From an uncultured Bacteroidota bacterium (GTDB lineage: Bacteria > Bacteroidota > Bacteroidia > Chitinophagales > Chitinophagaceae), in contig CAIYUO010000042.1 in assembly GCA_903929425.1 (NCBI GenBank), positions 1-32,692 on the forward strand: DNA of 32,692 bases. Direction: 5' to 3'. This document shows positions 24,439 to 32,026 of this stretch, piece after piece. Made by a program: the position numbers and the translations under genes. The notes under the pieces were generated by a model. That model did no database searches, had not been told where the DNA came from, and saw only the letters and a list, made by a program, of their open reading frames with translations. Within the stretch, counting starts at the first letter, position 1; each line of letters begins with the position of its first letter.

Positions 24439-25725
24439 ATGAAACACAAAATAGTCACTATTATTTTCCTATGCACTTTTGTAGTAACAAATGCACAAGT
24501 AAAGTCAGTACAAGAACAAGCAAAAATTGTGAATGACATTTTATCCTATAGGATTAATAACCTATTGCCCGAGCTCATGACAAAACATAACATTGATTGT
24601 TGGGTTATGATTACTAGAGAATATAATGAGGACCCTATTGTAAAAACATTTTTACCAGCTGAGTGGCTTTCAGCTAGGAGACGAACAGTGCTTGTATTTT
24701 ATAACAATCCCAGTACTGGTCAGTTAGAAAAATACGCCATAGCAAGATATTCAATCGGAAAAGATATAAAAGCTGCATGGGATGTTGAAAAGACACCCAA
24801 TCAATGGGAAGCCCTGAGTAATTTAATAAGAAAATTAAATCCAAAACAAATTGCATTAAACACTTCGTCTGATTATGGACATGCCGATGGATTGGACTAT
24901 ACTGAGTTTACTGAATTTAAGGACGCTTTAGTAGGTGCTGATAAACAAAAAATAATATCATCACAACCATTGGCTGTGGCTTGGTTGGAAACAAGGACCG
25001 AGGAGGAAATGAAAAATTATCCAACCTTACTTTCTATCACACATGCTATCATTAAGGAAGGCTTTAGCAATAAAGTAATTCAAGTTGATAAAACAACCAC
25101 CAGTGATTTGGAATGGTGGTTCAGACAAAAATTAAGTGATATGGGCTTAGGCACTTGGTTTCATCCATCTGTAGAAATTCAAAGACGTGATTCAACTAAT
25201 AAAGATGAAGTCATACATAGAGGTGATTTTTTGCATTGTGATTTTGGAATATCCTATTTAAGATTAAATTCTGATGTACAAGAACAAGCATATGTTTTAC
25301 GTCCATCAGAACAAACTGTACCATCCGATTTACAAGCTGCCTTTTCAAAAACTAATCAGTTGCAAGATATATTAACCAGCAGTTTTGCATTAGGCAAATC
25401 AGGTAATGAGATTTTAGAAAATGCATTAAGCACAGCAAAAACACAAGGCATTAAAGCTAGCATTTACACTCACCCAATTGGTTTTCATGGCCACGCAGCA
25501 GGACCAACGATTGGTATGTGGGATATGCAAAATGGGGTGCCTGGCTCAGGTGATTATAAAATGAATGCCAATACCTGTTACTCTATAGAATTGAATGCAA
25601 TGCATAATTTGAAAGGTTGGGATCAACCTGTAAGAGTAGCACTAGAACAAAATGGTGTTTTCAACGGAACTACTTTTAAATACATTGATGGCCGACAAAC
25701 TAAAATTATTCCTATAAAGTTGTAA
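24439..25725 (+). CDS. Secreted M24-family metallopeptidase (Xaa-Pro aminopeptidase-like)
   Basis: The protein has 428 residues with a signal peptide of about 19 ending at TNAQ. The N-terminal creatinase-like domain (about 30-190) includes CWVMITREYNEDP and ARRRTVLVFYN. The C-terminal pita-bread domain has all five metal ligands in order: Asp in LHCDFG, Asp in LNSDVQ, His in GFHGHAAGP, Glu in CYSIELNAM and Glu in RVALEQNGV. It should therefore be an active two-metal aminopeptidase, probably periplasmic, removing residues ahead of proline or acting on small peptides. It is a single-gene unit, divergent from the TonB receptor and followed by a strong bidirectional terminator. Confidence 0.9.
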   Translation: MKHKIVTIIFLCTFVVTNAQVKSVQEQAKIVNDILSYRINNLLPELMTKHNIDCWVMITREYNEDPIVKTFLPAEWLSARRRTVLVFYNNPSTGQLEKYAIARYSIGKDIKAAWDVEKTPNQWEALSNLIRKLNPKQIALNTSSDYGHADGLDYTEFTEFKDALVGADKQKIISSQPLAVAWLETRTEEEMKNYPTLLSITHAIIKEGFSNKVIQVDKTTTSDLEWWFRQKLSDMGLGTWFHPSVEIQRRDSTNKDEVIHRGDFLHCDFGISYLRLNSDVQEQAYVLRPSEQTVPSDLQAAFSKTNQLQDILTSSFALGKSGNEILENALSTAKTQGIKASIYTHPIGFHGHAAGPTIGMWDMQNGVPGSGDYKMNANTCYSIELNAMHNLKGWDQPVRVALEQNGVFNGTTFKYIDGRQTKIIPIKL

Positions 25726-25760
25726 ACATAATTTTATAGGAATTTCAAGTATTAGTTATA

Positions 25761-25790
25761 AAAAAAGAGCCCTCGAAAAGGGCTCTTTTT
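25761..25790. terminator. Bidirectional intrinsic terminator between M24 peptidase and PiT genes
   Basis: GAGCCCT (25767-25773) pairs with AGGGCTC (25779-25785) around a CGAAA loop, flanked by a run of A on the left and T on the right. The stem can extend through five A-T pairs. With a T-run on either strand it can stop transcription from both converging genes. Confidence 0.92.
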
Positions 25791-25808
25791 AGTACTATTA
25801 TTTTACTA

Positions 25809-27521
25809 CTATTTTGTAAAATAGTGAACTATTAAATAGGTTACAGCAGCTAACACGCCACTCACTGGAATGGTTAATACCCATGCCCATAGTAAGTTTG
25901 TAGTTACACCCCATCTTACCGCACTTAAACGTTTAGTGGCACCGACTCCAATTATTGAACCCGTAATGGTATGTGTGGTAGAAACCGGGATACCCATTTG
26001 TCCGGTGAAGAACAACGTAAACGCACCAGCTGTTTCAGCAGCAACGCCTTCTAGTGGAGTTACTTTTGTAATTTTTGATCCCATGGTTTTTACAATTTTC
26101 CAACCTCCACTCATCGTACCCATTCCAATAGATAAATAACATGCCACTGGAACCCATCCAGGTAATTGTCCAAATTCTTGAATACTACCATTTGCAATTA
26201 AGGCGGCACCTATGATACCCATTACTTTTTGTGCATCATTTCCTCCATGACCAATACTAAATGCTGCAGAACTAAATAACTGTAATTTTTTAAACATTTT
26301 TGCAACCGTAAAAGCAGTAGGCGTTTTTATTTTTTCAACATATAAATAAATAAGTATGAAAATTATAGACGATCCAATAATACCATAAACAATCATTGAA
26401 TTATCTGCCTTATCAATTTCACTAGAGAAAGTCTTTTCAATATTAAACTTCTCCAGTTTTGCTTTCACCTTAGTTAAATTTTCATCTTTGATTGGGTAAA
26501 TTGCATTCATAGCAGTGATTGCGGAGTCTGCAGTGATTGAATTTGATAGATATAACTTTATAGGCGTTTTATATTCCTCTGTTTTACCCTTTGCTATTTC
26601 GTATTCAGCTTTTATGTCTTTATGCTCTGGGGCCTTTGCTTCCATTACTAAAAAGTCATTGGCATTTCGAGCGTCGTCTTTTAATTTACTTACAGCTACA
26701 TTTTTTAGCCAGCCTTGATCATTGGCAATTTTTGCAATTTTATCTGCCGAAGAATTATCAAAGTCACTTAAGTAAGGCAATAAATTATTATAGTACTCTT
26801 TTGCAGTTGCTAATTTTTTTTCATTTACATTAAAATTTGAAAGTAAAGTAGAATCGTTTGGTTTTCCTATTAATTCATCCTTTAAATTCTTTGCTTCTTT
26901 TTCGTACTTGTCTATGCCATAAAACTTTTGAACATTCTCTTTTATTTTACTGTCCTCGAATTTATCAAACATCATTACAGTTGCAAATGTGGCTAATGAT
27001 ATGATTACAATTCGCCACCAAATATTTCGCATAATAGTAACGAGGGTAATGAAAACCGAAATAAGAATTCCTATTACGGGCGCTAAAAATATAAATAGTA
27101 TTGTTTTAATAATTGTTTCAGCATCTACGATTTTAGCCCATGAATAATCAATCCCTTTTAACATTAATGCGTGAACAATAGCAGCTCCTGCAAAACCACC
27201 AATTAGGGTATGAGATGATGAGCTAGGTATACCATACCACCAGGTTAATAAATTCCAAAAAATAGCAGCCAATAAACCAGAAAAAATGACTGGTAAAGTA
27301 ATAAAGTCCTTGTAAACAGTTTTGCTAATGGAGTTAGCAACTGCATGGTCTTTAAAAATCCAGAATGCAACTGTGTTAAATAAGGCAGCCCACAATACGG
27401 CTTGAAATGGGGTAAGTACCTTGGTTGAAACGACTGTTGCAATTGAGTTAGCAGCATCGTGAAAACCATTGATATAGTCAAATATTAGCGCAAGCGCTAT
27501 GATGATAATTAATAAAGACAT
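25809..27521 (-). CDS. pit: PiT-family inorganic phosphate transporter
   Basis: This 570-residue inner-membrane protein has the two inverted PiT repeats: FDYINGFHDAANSIATVVST at 14-33 with GIPSSSSHTLIGGFAGAA further on, and FSIGHGGNDAQKVMGIIGAA with GIPVSTTHTITGSIIGVG in the C-terminal half. PiT proteins import phosphate or metal-phosphate with a cation. The halves are separated by a large hydrophilic, lysine- and aspartate-rich segment of roughly 170 residues with helical character (about 195-365). It is much longer than the loop of E. coli PitA and probably extends outside the membrane; similar long linkers occur in Bacteroidota PiT proteins as I recall them. The upstream gene encodes a DUF47 (PhoU-like) partner, ending 11 bp before this ATG, so the two are co-transcribed. 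Confidence 0.93.
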   Translation of the reverse strand: MSLLIIIIALALIFDYINGFHDAANSIATVVSTKVLTPFQAVLWAALFNTVAFWIFKDHAVANSISKTVYKDFITLPVIFSGLLAAIFWNLLTWWYGIPSSSSHTLIGGFAGAAIVHALMLKGIDYSWAKIVDAETIIKTILFIFLAPVIGILISVFITLVTIMRNIWWRIVIISLATFATVMMFDKFEDSKIKENVQKFYGIDKYEKEAKNLKDELIGKPNDSTLLSNFNVNEKKLATAKEYYNNLLPYLSDFDNSSADKIAKIANDQGWLKNVAVSKLKDDARNANDFLVMEAKAPEHKDIKAEYEIAKGKTEEYKTPIKLYLSNSITADSAITAMNAIYPIKDENLTKVKAKLEKFNIEKTFSSEIDKADNSMIVYGIIGSSIIFILIYLYVEKIKTPTAFTVAKMFKKLQLFSSAAFSIGHGGNDAQKVMGIIGAALIANGSIQEFGQLPGWVPVACYLSIGMGTMSGGWKIVKTMGSKITKVTPLEGVAAETAGAFTLFFTGQMGIPVSTTHTITGSIIGVGATKRLSAVRWGVTTNLLWAWVLTIPVSGVLAAVTYLIVHYFTK

Positions 27522-27532
27522 CTTAAGTTAAA

Positions 27533-28180
27533 TTAGGCGTACTTGATAATGATAGATTCAATGACATTAGATACATCTTCAATTTTATCAGTTGCAATTT
27601 CTAAAACTTGATAAATTTCTCTTTTCTTAATTACTTCTTTAAAGTCATTTTCTTGTTCGAATAATTTTTCAATGCTCATATCAAATACATCATCTGCTTG
27701 ATTTTCAATACTATTCACTTTGATCATAGCTTCGGTCATTTCTTTAATATTTTTCATATTACGAAGTCCCATCACTGCTTTTTTTGTTTCCGTAGTTCCT
27801 TGTAAAATCAATTCTGCTAACTTGTGAATCCCAGTATCATTTGGGTTTACTTTGTAAAAGTTAATTTTTTTAGCAGAAGCATAAATATAATCTGCGATGT
27901 CATCCAATGAAGTAGCTAAATAGTGAATGTCCTCTCTATCAAATGGGGTAATAAAATTTCGTCCTAATTCTGTAAAAATAGTATGTGTTAAGTCGTCATT
28001 TTTATGTTCTAAATTTTCAATTTGAGCTAAGAGGTTGGCTCTAATATCAACATCTGGTTCATTTACCATCTCCTTTAATTTAATACCCATTTCTTGAACG
28101 TGTTCAGCAACCTCCTCAAATAATTGAAAAAATACTCTATCTTTTGGTAAGAAAATTTTCATGATTGAATTAAAGTCCAT
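27533..28180 (-). CDS. DUF47/PhoU-like accessory protein of the PiT transporter
   Basis: The 215-residue cytoplasmic protein is all-helical with acidic heptads: FFQLFEEVAEHVQEM, IENLEHKNDDLTHTIFTELG, FITPFDREDIHYLATSLDDI and ADYIYASAKK. This is the DUF47 family (TIGR00153 type), PhoU-like helical bundles whose E/D-rich motifs bind metal ions. Genes of this family are regularly placed directly upstream of PiT transporters and are thought to modulate them. Translation could start at the ATG at 28180 or at a second ATG at 28162 (MKIFLPKD). The 246-bp upstream gap holds a possible promoter and inverted repeat. Confidence 0.93.
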   Translation of the reverse strand: MDFNSIMKIFLPKDRVFFQLFEEVAEHVQEMGIKLKEMVNEPDVDIRANLLAQIENLEHKNDDLTHTIFTELGRNFITPFDREDIHYLATSLDDIADYIYASAKKINFYKVNPNDTGIHKLAELILQGTTETKKAVMGLRNMKNIKEMTEAMIKVNSIENQADDVFDMSIEKLFEQENDFKEVIKKREIYQVLEIATDKIEDVSNVIESIIIKYA

Positions 28181-28221
28181 AACTGTATATTTTGTGTTTG
28201 ATGTAAGTTTTAAAGTTGGCG

Positions 28222-28246
28222 TTTTACCCCTAAAATATAGGTAAAA
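28222..28246. promoter_or_regulatory. Inverted repeat in the leader of the DUF47-PiT operon
   Basis: TTTTACC (28222-28228) and GGTAAAA (28240-28246) are perfect reverse complements around an 11-base spacer, 42 bp upstream of the DUF47 start. If the -7 box at 28267-28274 is used, the repeat lies in the transcribed leader and could form a hairpin. Otherwise it could be an operator. Confidence 0.4.
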
Positions 28247-28266
28247 TTAGATTACTAAATTGTTAA

Positions 28267-28274
28267 CAAATGTA
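28267..28274 (-). promoter_or_regulatory. Possible -7 promoter element for DUF47-PiT
   Basis: On the minus strand this reads TACATTTG, an exact TAnnTTTG match. The nearest upstream TTG (28292-28290) is 15 bases away, shorter than the usual spacing of about 19. It would give a leader of roughly 80 bases. Confidence 0.35.
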
Positions 28275-28301
28275 TTGGAATTTTGCAATCAATGAACTGA
28301 G

Positions 28302-28361
28302 GAAATAGGTTATTTGAATCTGGCATTAGGCAGCAAATTCAGCCTATTTCATAGGTTATTT
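28302..28361. repeat. Nested direct and inverted repeats upstream of the kelch-transmembrane regulator gene
   Basis: ATAGGTTATTT occurs at 28305-28315 and again at 28351-28361, a period of 46 bp. GAAATAGG at 28302-28309 recurs in inverted form as CCTATTTC at 28343-28350, directly abutting the second direct copy. Between them CTG/CAG and GAAT/ATTC half-pairs are also present. The block sits 66 bp before the ATG at 28427 in the divergent gap and could be a multi-site operator. Confidence 0.45.
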
Positions 28362-28426
28362 CTTATCTTTATTTACATTAGTTTCATAAAAAATACGTTA
28401 CTTACTAATTAATAAATTGATTATCA

Positions 28427-29833
28427 ATGATTTACAATAAAAGACATTTTATCTTCCTTTATATGTCTTTTTTATGCATCCTATCAAATAGTCTAATGGG
28501 TCAATGGACTGATACCCTTTATAAGGTACCAAACAACCCGCTCCTTTCCAAAGTAATAAGCCTAAAAACCGACAATTTAACCATTAACCTATCTAAGGAA
28601 TCCGAACTCATTCCTTTAAAAAATACGGTGTTGTCATCTAATGCTCAAAAACTTTACAAAAATGCGAATGGATTATTTGTAAGTATTGAACAAACTGGTT
28701 TCATTTTTCAATTGGTTGATTTCAATGCAAACTCATGTGTTTTTAGGCGATTGGACAAAACCATTAATTTGAACTATAATATAGATTGCAAAACATTCTT
28801 TTACAAAAATGAACTGTATAGTTATGGGGGGTATGGTTTTTGGAAATCAAATGGAAGTTTAAGAAAATTCAATTTTCAAGATAAAGAATGGGATATTATT
28901 CCTTTGAATGAGGAAATAATAGCCTCCAATTATTTATGGTTTTCTGAAGAACAAGGAAGGTTGTATGCCCCCTTTCAACGCATTATAAATGCTGGGATAA
29001 GCGGTGCTGAAAATGTTTCTGGTAAGACCCTATTTTCGAGTTATTATTTGGACGTTGCTGCTCGTAAATGGATAAAACTAGGTGATTTAGAAAGTGCCAT
29101 TGTAACGCTCGTAAAAAATGATAATACCAGCAGTGAATATTTATCCTATAATAACGGTTTATTGCATCGTGTTACAGATGATACATACTTGATTGATTAT
29201 GTTCATAATAAAATATACAAGTCAAAAAATCCAGCTTTGAATCAATTTTTAATTAGACGAGCTCAAGTTTTAGACATGTTTATTTATAAAAATGAAATAT
29301 ACAGTTACAATGCAGGTACTCAATCATTTACCTTGTATCCCTTTACCATCAACGATTTTGAATTATTAAGAACTAGTATATGGGGATCCGAAACCCAACT
29401 ATTTTACTTAATTCTAATTTTAGTATTTATCATTTTAGTGATTATCACCTCAATATGGATTTTTAATAGAAGTGTCAAAAGAAAGTTGGAAGTAGCGCAG
29501 TTAGCTATATTAAAAAATAAATCAATTTCGCAGGCATTTACACCTATTGAAGTTAGCCTCATTAAATTATTACTTTCATTTAGTTTGAAAGGTAAAACAG
29601 TCGAAATCCATCATATCAATCACACATTGGGGTTGAAAGATAAAAATGTTGGGCTCCAAAAAAAGGTAAGAAGTGATGTTGTTAAGTCCATCAATGAGAA
29701 ATACGAATTTATTACACAGTCAAAAAATGTATTAATTGGCAGTAGTCGAAAAAGTGATGACAAGCGTTATTTTGAATACTTCATTACGCCATCCGAAATC
29801 AACGCAATTCAAAGGGTCATTGTAAAAAATTAA
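28427..29833 (+). CDS. Membrane-spanning kelch-like sensor with cytoplasmic winged-helix-like tail (putative regulator)
   Basis: I do not recognise a named family for the whole 468-residue protein. Residues 1-25 look like a signal peptide ending near SLMGQ. Residues about 60-310 contain kelch-like blades, best seen in KNELYSYGGYGFWKSNGSLRKFNF (128-150) with KEWDIIPL, and again in YYLDVAARKWIKLGDLES and NEIYSYNAGTQSFTLYP. Residues 324-346 are one transmembrane helix followed by basic residues (RSVKRK), which puts the tail in the cytoplasm. Residues about 370-468 are helical and charged (FTPIEVSLIKLLLS, VEIHHINHTLGL, QKKVRSDVVKSINEKYEFI) and look like a helix-turn-helix with a wing. A transmembrane one-component regulator is the best reading. 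The TonB receptor gene follows 104 bp downstream. Confidence 0.7.
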   Translation: MIYNKRHFIFLYMSFLCILSNSLMGQWTDTLYKVPNNPLLSKVISLKTDNLTINLSKESELIPLKNTVLSSNAQKLYKNANGLFVSIEQTGFIFQLVDFNANSCVFRRLDKTINLNYNIDCKTFFYKNELYSYGGYGFWKSNGSLRKFNFQDKEWDIIPLNEEIIASNYLWFSEEQGRLYAPFQRIINAGISGAENVSGKTLFSSYYLDVAARKWIKLGDLESAIVTLVKNDNTSSEYLSYNNGLLHRVTDDTYLIDYVHNKIYKSKNPALNQFLIRRAQVLDMFIYKNEIYSYNAGTQSFTLYPFTINDFELLRTSIWGSETQLFYLILILVFIILVIITSIWIFNRSVKRKLEVAQLAILKNKSISQAFTPIEVSLIKLLLSFSLKGKTVEIHHINHTLGLKDKNVGLQKKVRSDVVKSINEKYEFITQSKNVLIGSSRKSDDKRYFEYFITPSEINAIQRVIVKN

Positions 29834-29846
29834 AAAAGCATCAATT

Positions 29847-29870
29847 GTCATAAAAATGTCAAATTATGAC
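29847..29870. promoter_or_regulatory. Inverted repeat between regulator and heme-type receptor genes
   Basis: GTCATAA (29847-29853) and TTATGAC (29864-29870) are perfect reverse complements with a 10-base spacer that itself contains another GTCAA half-site. It is placed 13 bp after the regulator stop and 67 bp before the receptor ATG. It may be an operator, or a weak attenuator/terminator since CGTTTTT follows. Confidence 0.45.
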
Positions 29871-29920
29871 CGTTTTTATCTAAATATATTTCCCCTATAA
29901 CTCTAAACAATTTAGGAGTA

Positions 29921-29941
29921 ATGACCTTTGGGGTAGCATGA
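29921..29941 (+). other. Possible six-codon leader ORF coupled to the receptor start
   Basis: ATG at 29921 opens a six-residue frame (MTFGVA) whose TGA overlaps the receptor ATG as ATGA. An AGGAG at 29914-29918 sits two bases before it, one of few strong ribosome-binding-site-like sequences in the window. It may be chance, or a translational coupling device. Confidence 0.25.
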
Positions 29942-32025
29942 AAAAAGTACTACTTTTTAGTCTCCTAATGTTCCCGCTAGCATTATTTTCACAAATATCT
30001 TTTGTGAAAGATACGATGCAAATGCAGGGTGATAGTGTTGTTATTACAGCAAATAGGATGGAACGTAAAATGAGCAATATAACGGTGCCGGTGACTATTG
30101 TTAATGCAAAGCAAATTCAACAAACAGGCGCGCTTCGTTTAACTGATATTTTAAAAGAGCAACCAGGACTCACTATTTCAAGTGGGTTTGGTGCGGGGGT
30201 GCAATTGCAGGGTTTAAATCCGGATTACACCATTATACTTATTAATGGGGAACCATTAGTGGGTCGCACTGCTGGGGTATTAGATTTAAATAGAATTGCA
30301 TTAGGGAATATTAAAAAAATTGAAATTGTAAAAGGTCCCTCCTCCAGTTTATATGGAAGTGAAGCAATGGCGGGTGTTATCAATATCATCACGGATGCTA
30401 CAACAACCATTCCACTTCAAGCTTCCTTGCGTTATGGAACTTACGAAACATTGGATGCGGGAATCAATAATGCCATTTCAACAAAGCATCTTTTTTATCA
30501 AGGCTTTTATAATTATTATAATACAAATGGTTATAGCATAAGACCTAATAGCAGCAGCAGGGTAACCACACCCATTACTAGGTTTACTGTAAACCAACAA
30601 TTAAAAGTAAACTTAACTGAAAATTCGAATTTGTCATTTGGCCTAAGGTTAACAGATGAAAAAATAAAAAATGATATTTCGGTTAACAATGGTGGTGCAA
30701 CTATTACTTCCAACGGAAAGGAACATAATACGGATCAAAATATAAACCTTTCGTTAAACCATCGTTTTTCTAATTCATTAAAAACAAGTTTTAGAGGCTA
30801 TTTTACGGAGTATAATGCCAAGCAAGACTTAGTAACACTTTCTGGAGATCCTTATTATGATTTATTAAATCATTCCTTTCAACGAATTGAAAATCAAACC
30901 GACTGGAATTATCACAAAAAATTGAATATTCTTTTTGGAGCAGGAGCAGTGTGGGAAGGTGTTAAAAGTACGCGATATGATAGCGAAAACGTTAGAAAAA
31001 ATAATGCTATCCAATATGGATTTACACAATTAGAGTGGACGCCAAATGATAAATTAATTTTAATTGGTGGTGTAAGGTTTGATAAAAACCAAGCATATGC
31101 ATCGGCATTTAGTCCTAAAATGTCAGCACTGTATAAAATAAATTCAAAACATAAAATTAAATTAAGCATTGGACAAGGGTTTAAGGCACCCGACTTCAGA
31201 CAAATATATTTGGACTTCACCAATGCTGCTGCTGGCGGTTATAGTGTGTTTGGAACAGCTCAAGCGCAGCAGGTGATTAATACCTTAATGACTTTGGGAC
31301 AAATTGGAACCGTATATGATAACTATTATCAACTACAATCCTTGAAACCAGAGTATTCAAATGGTGCACATTTAACATGGGATTTTGAACCTAATAGCAA
31401 CAATTATTTTAGCCTACAATTTTTTAGAACCGATATTCGAAATTTAATTCAGGTGCAACAAGTTGCAGCGTATAAAACGGGGGCGCAAATATTCAGCTAT
31501 TTAAATATTGGTCGAGCTTTTACACAAGGAGTTGAAGTTGAAGCTAAGCATAAATTAAATAATAACTTTTTAATTAGCGGCGCTTATCAATATCTGGCAA
31601 CAGGTGATAAAGATCAAATCGAACAAATAAAATCAGGTAAAGTATATACAAGAGACGCCAAAGGCTACAGTAAATTATTAAGTTTAGCTGATTATGTGGG
31701 GCTCCCAAACAATAGCATGCATAAGGTCCAAATAAAACTTAACTATATAAATAGCAAAGGATTATTTGCCAATTTTAGAGCTATCTATCGAAGTCGTTGG
31801 GCGGTTAATAATAATAACGGGAATGAAGTATTTGATAATGGCGATGAATTTGCAAAAGCATTTATTTCCTTACATACTTCGATAGGAAAAGATTACCGAA
31901 ATGGCATTTCATTACAATTTGGTTGTGATAATATTTCAAATTATATCGACGCTTCAAATTTACCTAACCTCCCAGGCAGAACCTATTTTGGCACCTTTAA
32001 ATATCAAATTTTTAAAAATAAATAA
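29938..32025 (+). CDS. TonB-dependent receptor, heme-type (HmuR-like), partner of HmuY-family lipoprotein
   Basis: The 695-residue receptor has a signal peptide of about 19 (MKKVLLFSLLMFPLALFSQ). The TonB-box-like SVVITANRME precedes a plug domain with VPVTIVNAKQIQQTG, DYTIILINGEPLVGR, IKKIEIVKGPSSSLYGSEAMAGVINII, followed by the barrel. GQGFKAPDFRQIYLDF near residue 415 corresponds to the FRAP motif of heme receptors, and SLKPEYSNGAHL to the NPNL region. The histidine that classical heme receptors carry between these two motifs is absent here. The HmuY-family gene begins two bases after its stop, and the kelch-transmembrane regulator precedes it, so receptor and lipoprotein form one transcript. 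Heme is the default ligand guess from context, not proven. Confidence 0.88.
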   Translation: MKKVLLFSLLMFPLALFSQISFVKDTMQMQGDSVVITANRMERKMSNITVPVTIVNAKQIQQTGALRLTDILKEQPGLTISSGFGAGVQLQGLNPDYTIILINGEPLVGRTAGVLDLNRIALGNIKKIEIVKGPSSSLYGSEAMAGVINIITDATTTIPLQASLRYGTYETLDAGINNAISTKHLFYQGFYNYYNTNGYSIRPNSSSRVTTPITRFTVNQQLKVNLTENSNLSFGLRLTDEKIKNDISVNNGGATITSNGKEHNTDQNINLSLNHRFSNSLKTSFRGYFTEYNAKQDLVTLSGDPYYDLLNHSFQRIENQTDWNYHKKLNILFGAGAVWEGVKSTRYDSENVRKNNAIQYGFTQLEWTPNDKLILIGGVRFDKNQAYASAFSPKMSALYKINSKHKIKLSIGQGFKAPDFRQIYLDFTNAAAGGYSVFGTAQAQQVINTLMTLGQIGTVYDNYYQLQSLKPEYSNGAHLTWDFEPNSNNYFSLQFFRTDIRNLIQVQQVAAYKTGAQIFSYLNIGRAFTQGVEVEAKHKLNNNFLISGAYQYLATGDKDQIEQIKSGKVYTRDAKGYSKLLSLADYVGLPNNSMHKVQIKLNYINSKGLFANFRAIYRSRWAVNNNNGNEVFDNGDEFAKAFISLHTSIGKDYRNGISLQFGCDNISNYIDASNLPNLPGRTYFGTFKYQIFKNK

Positions 32026-32026
32026 C

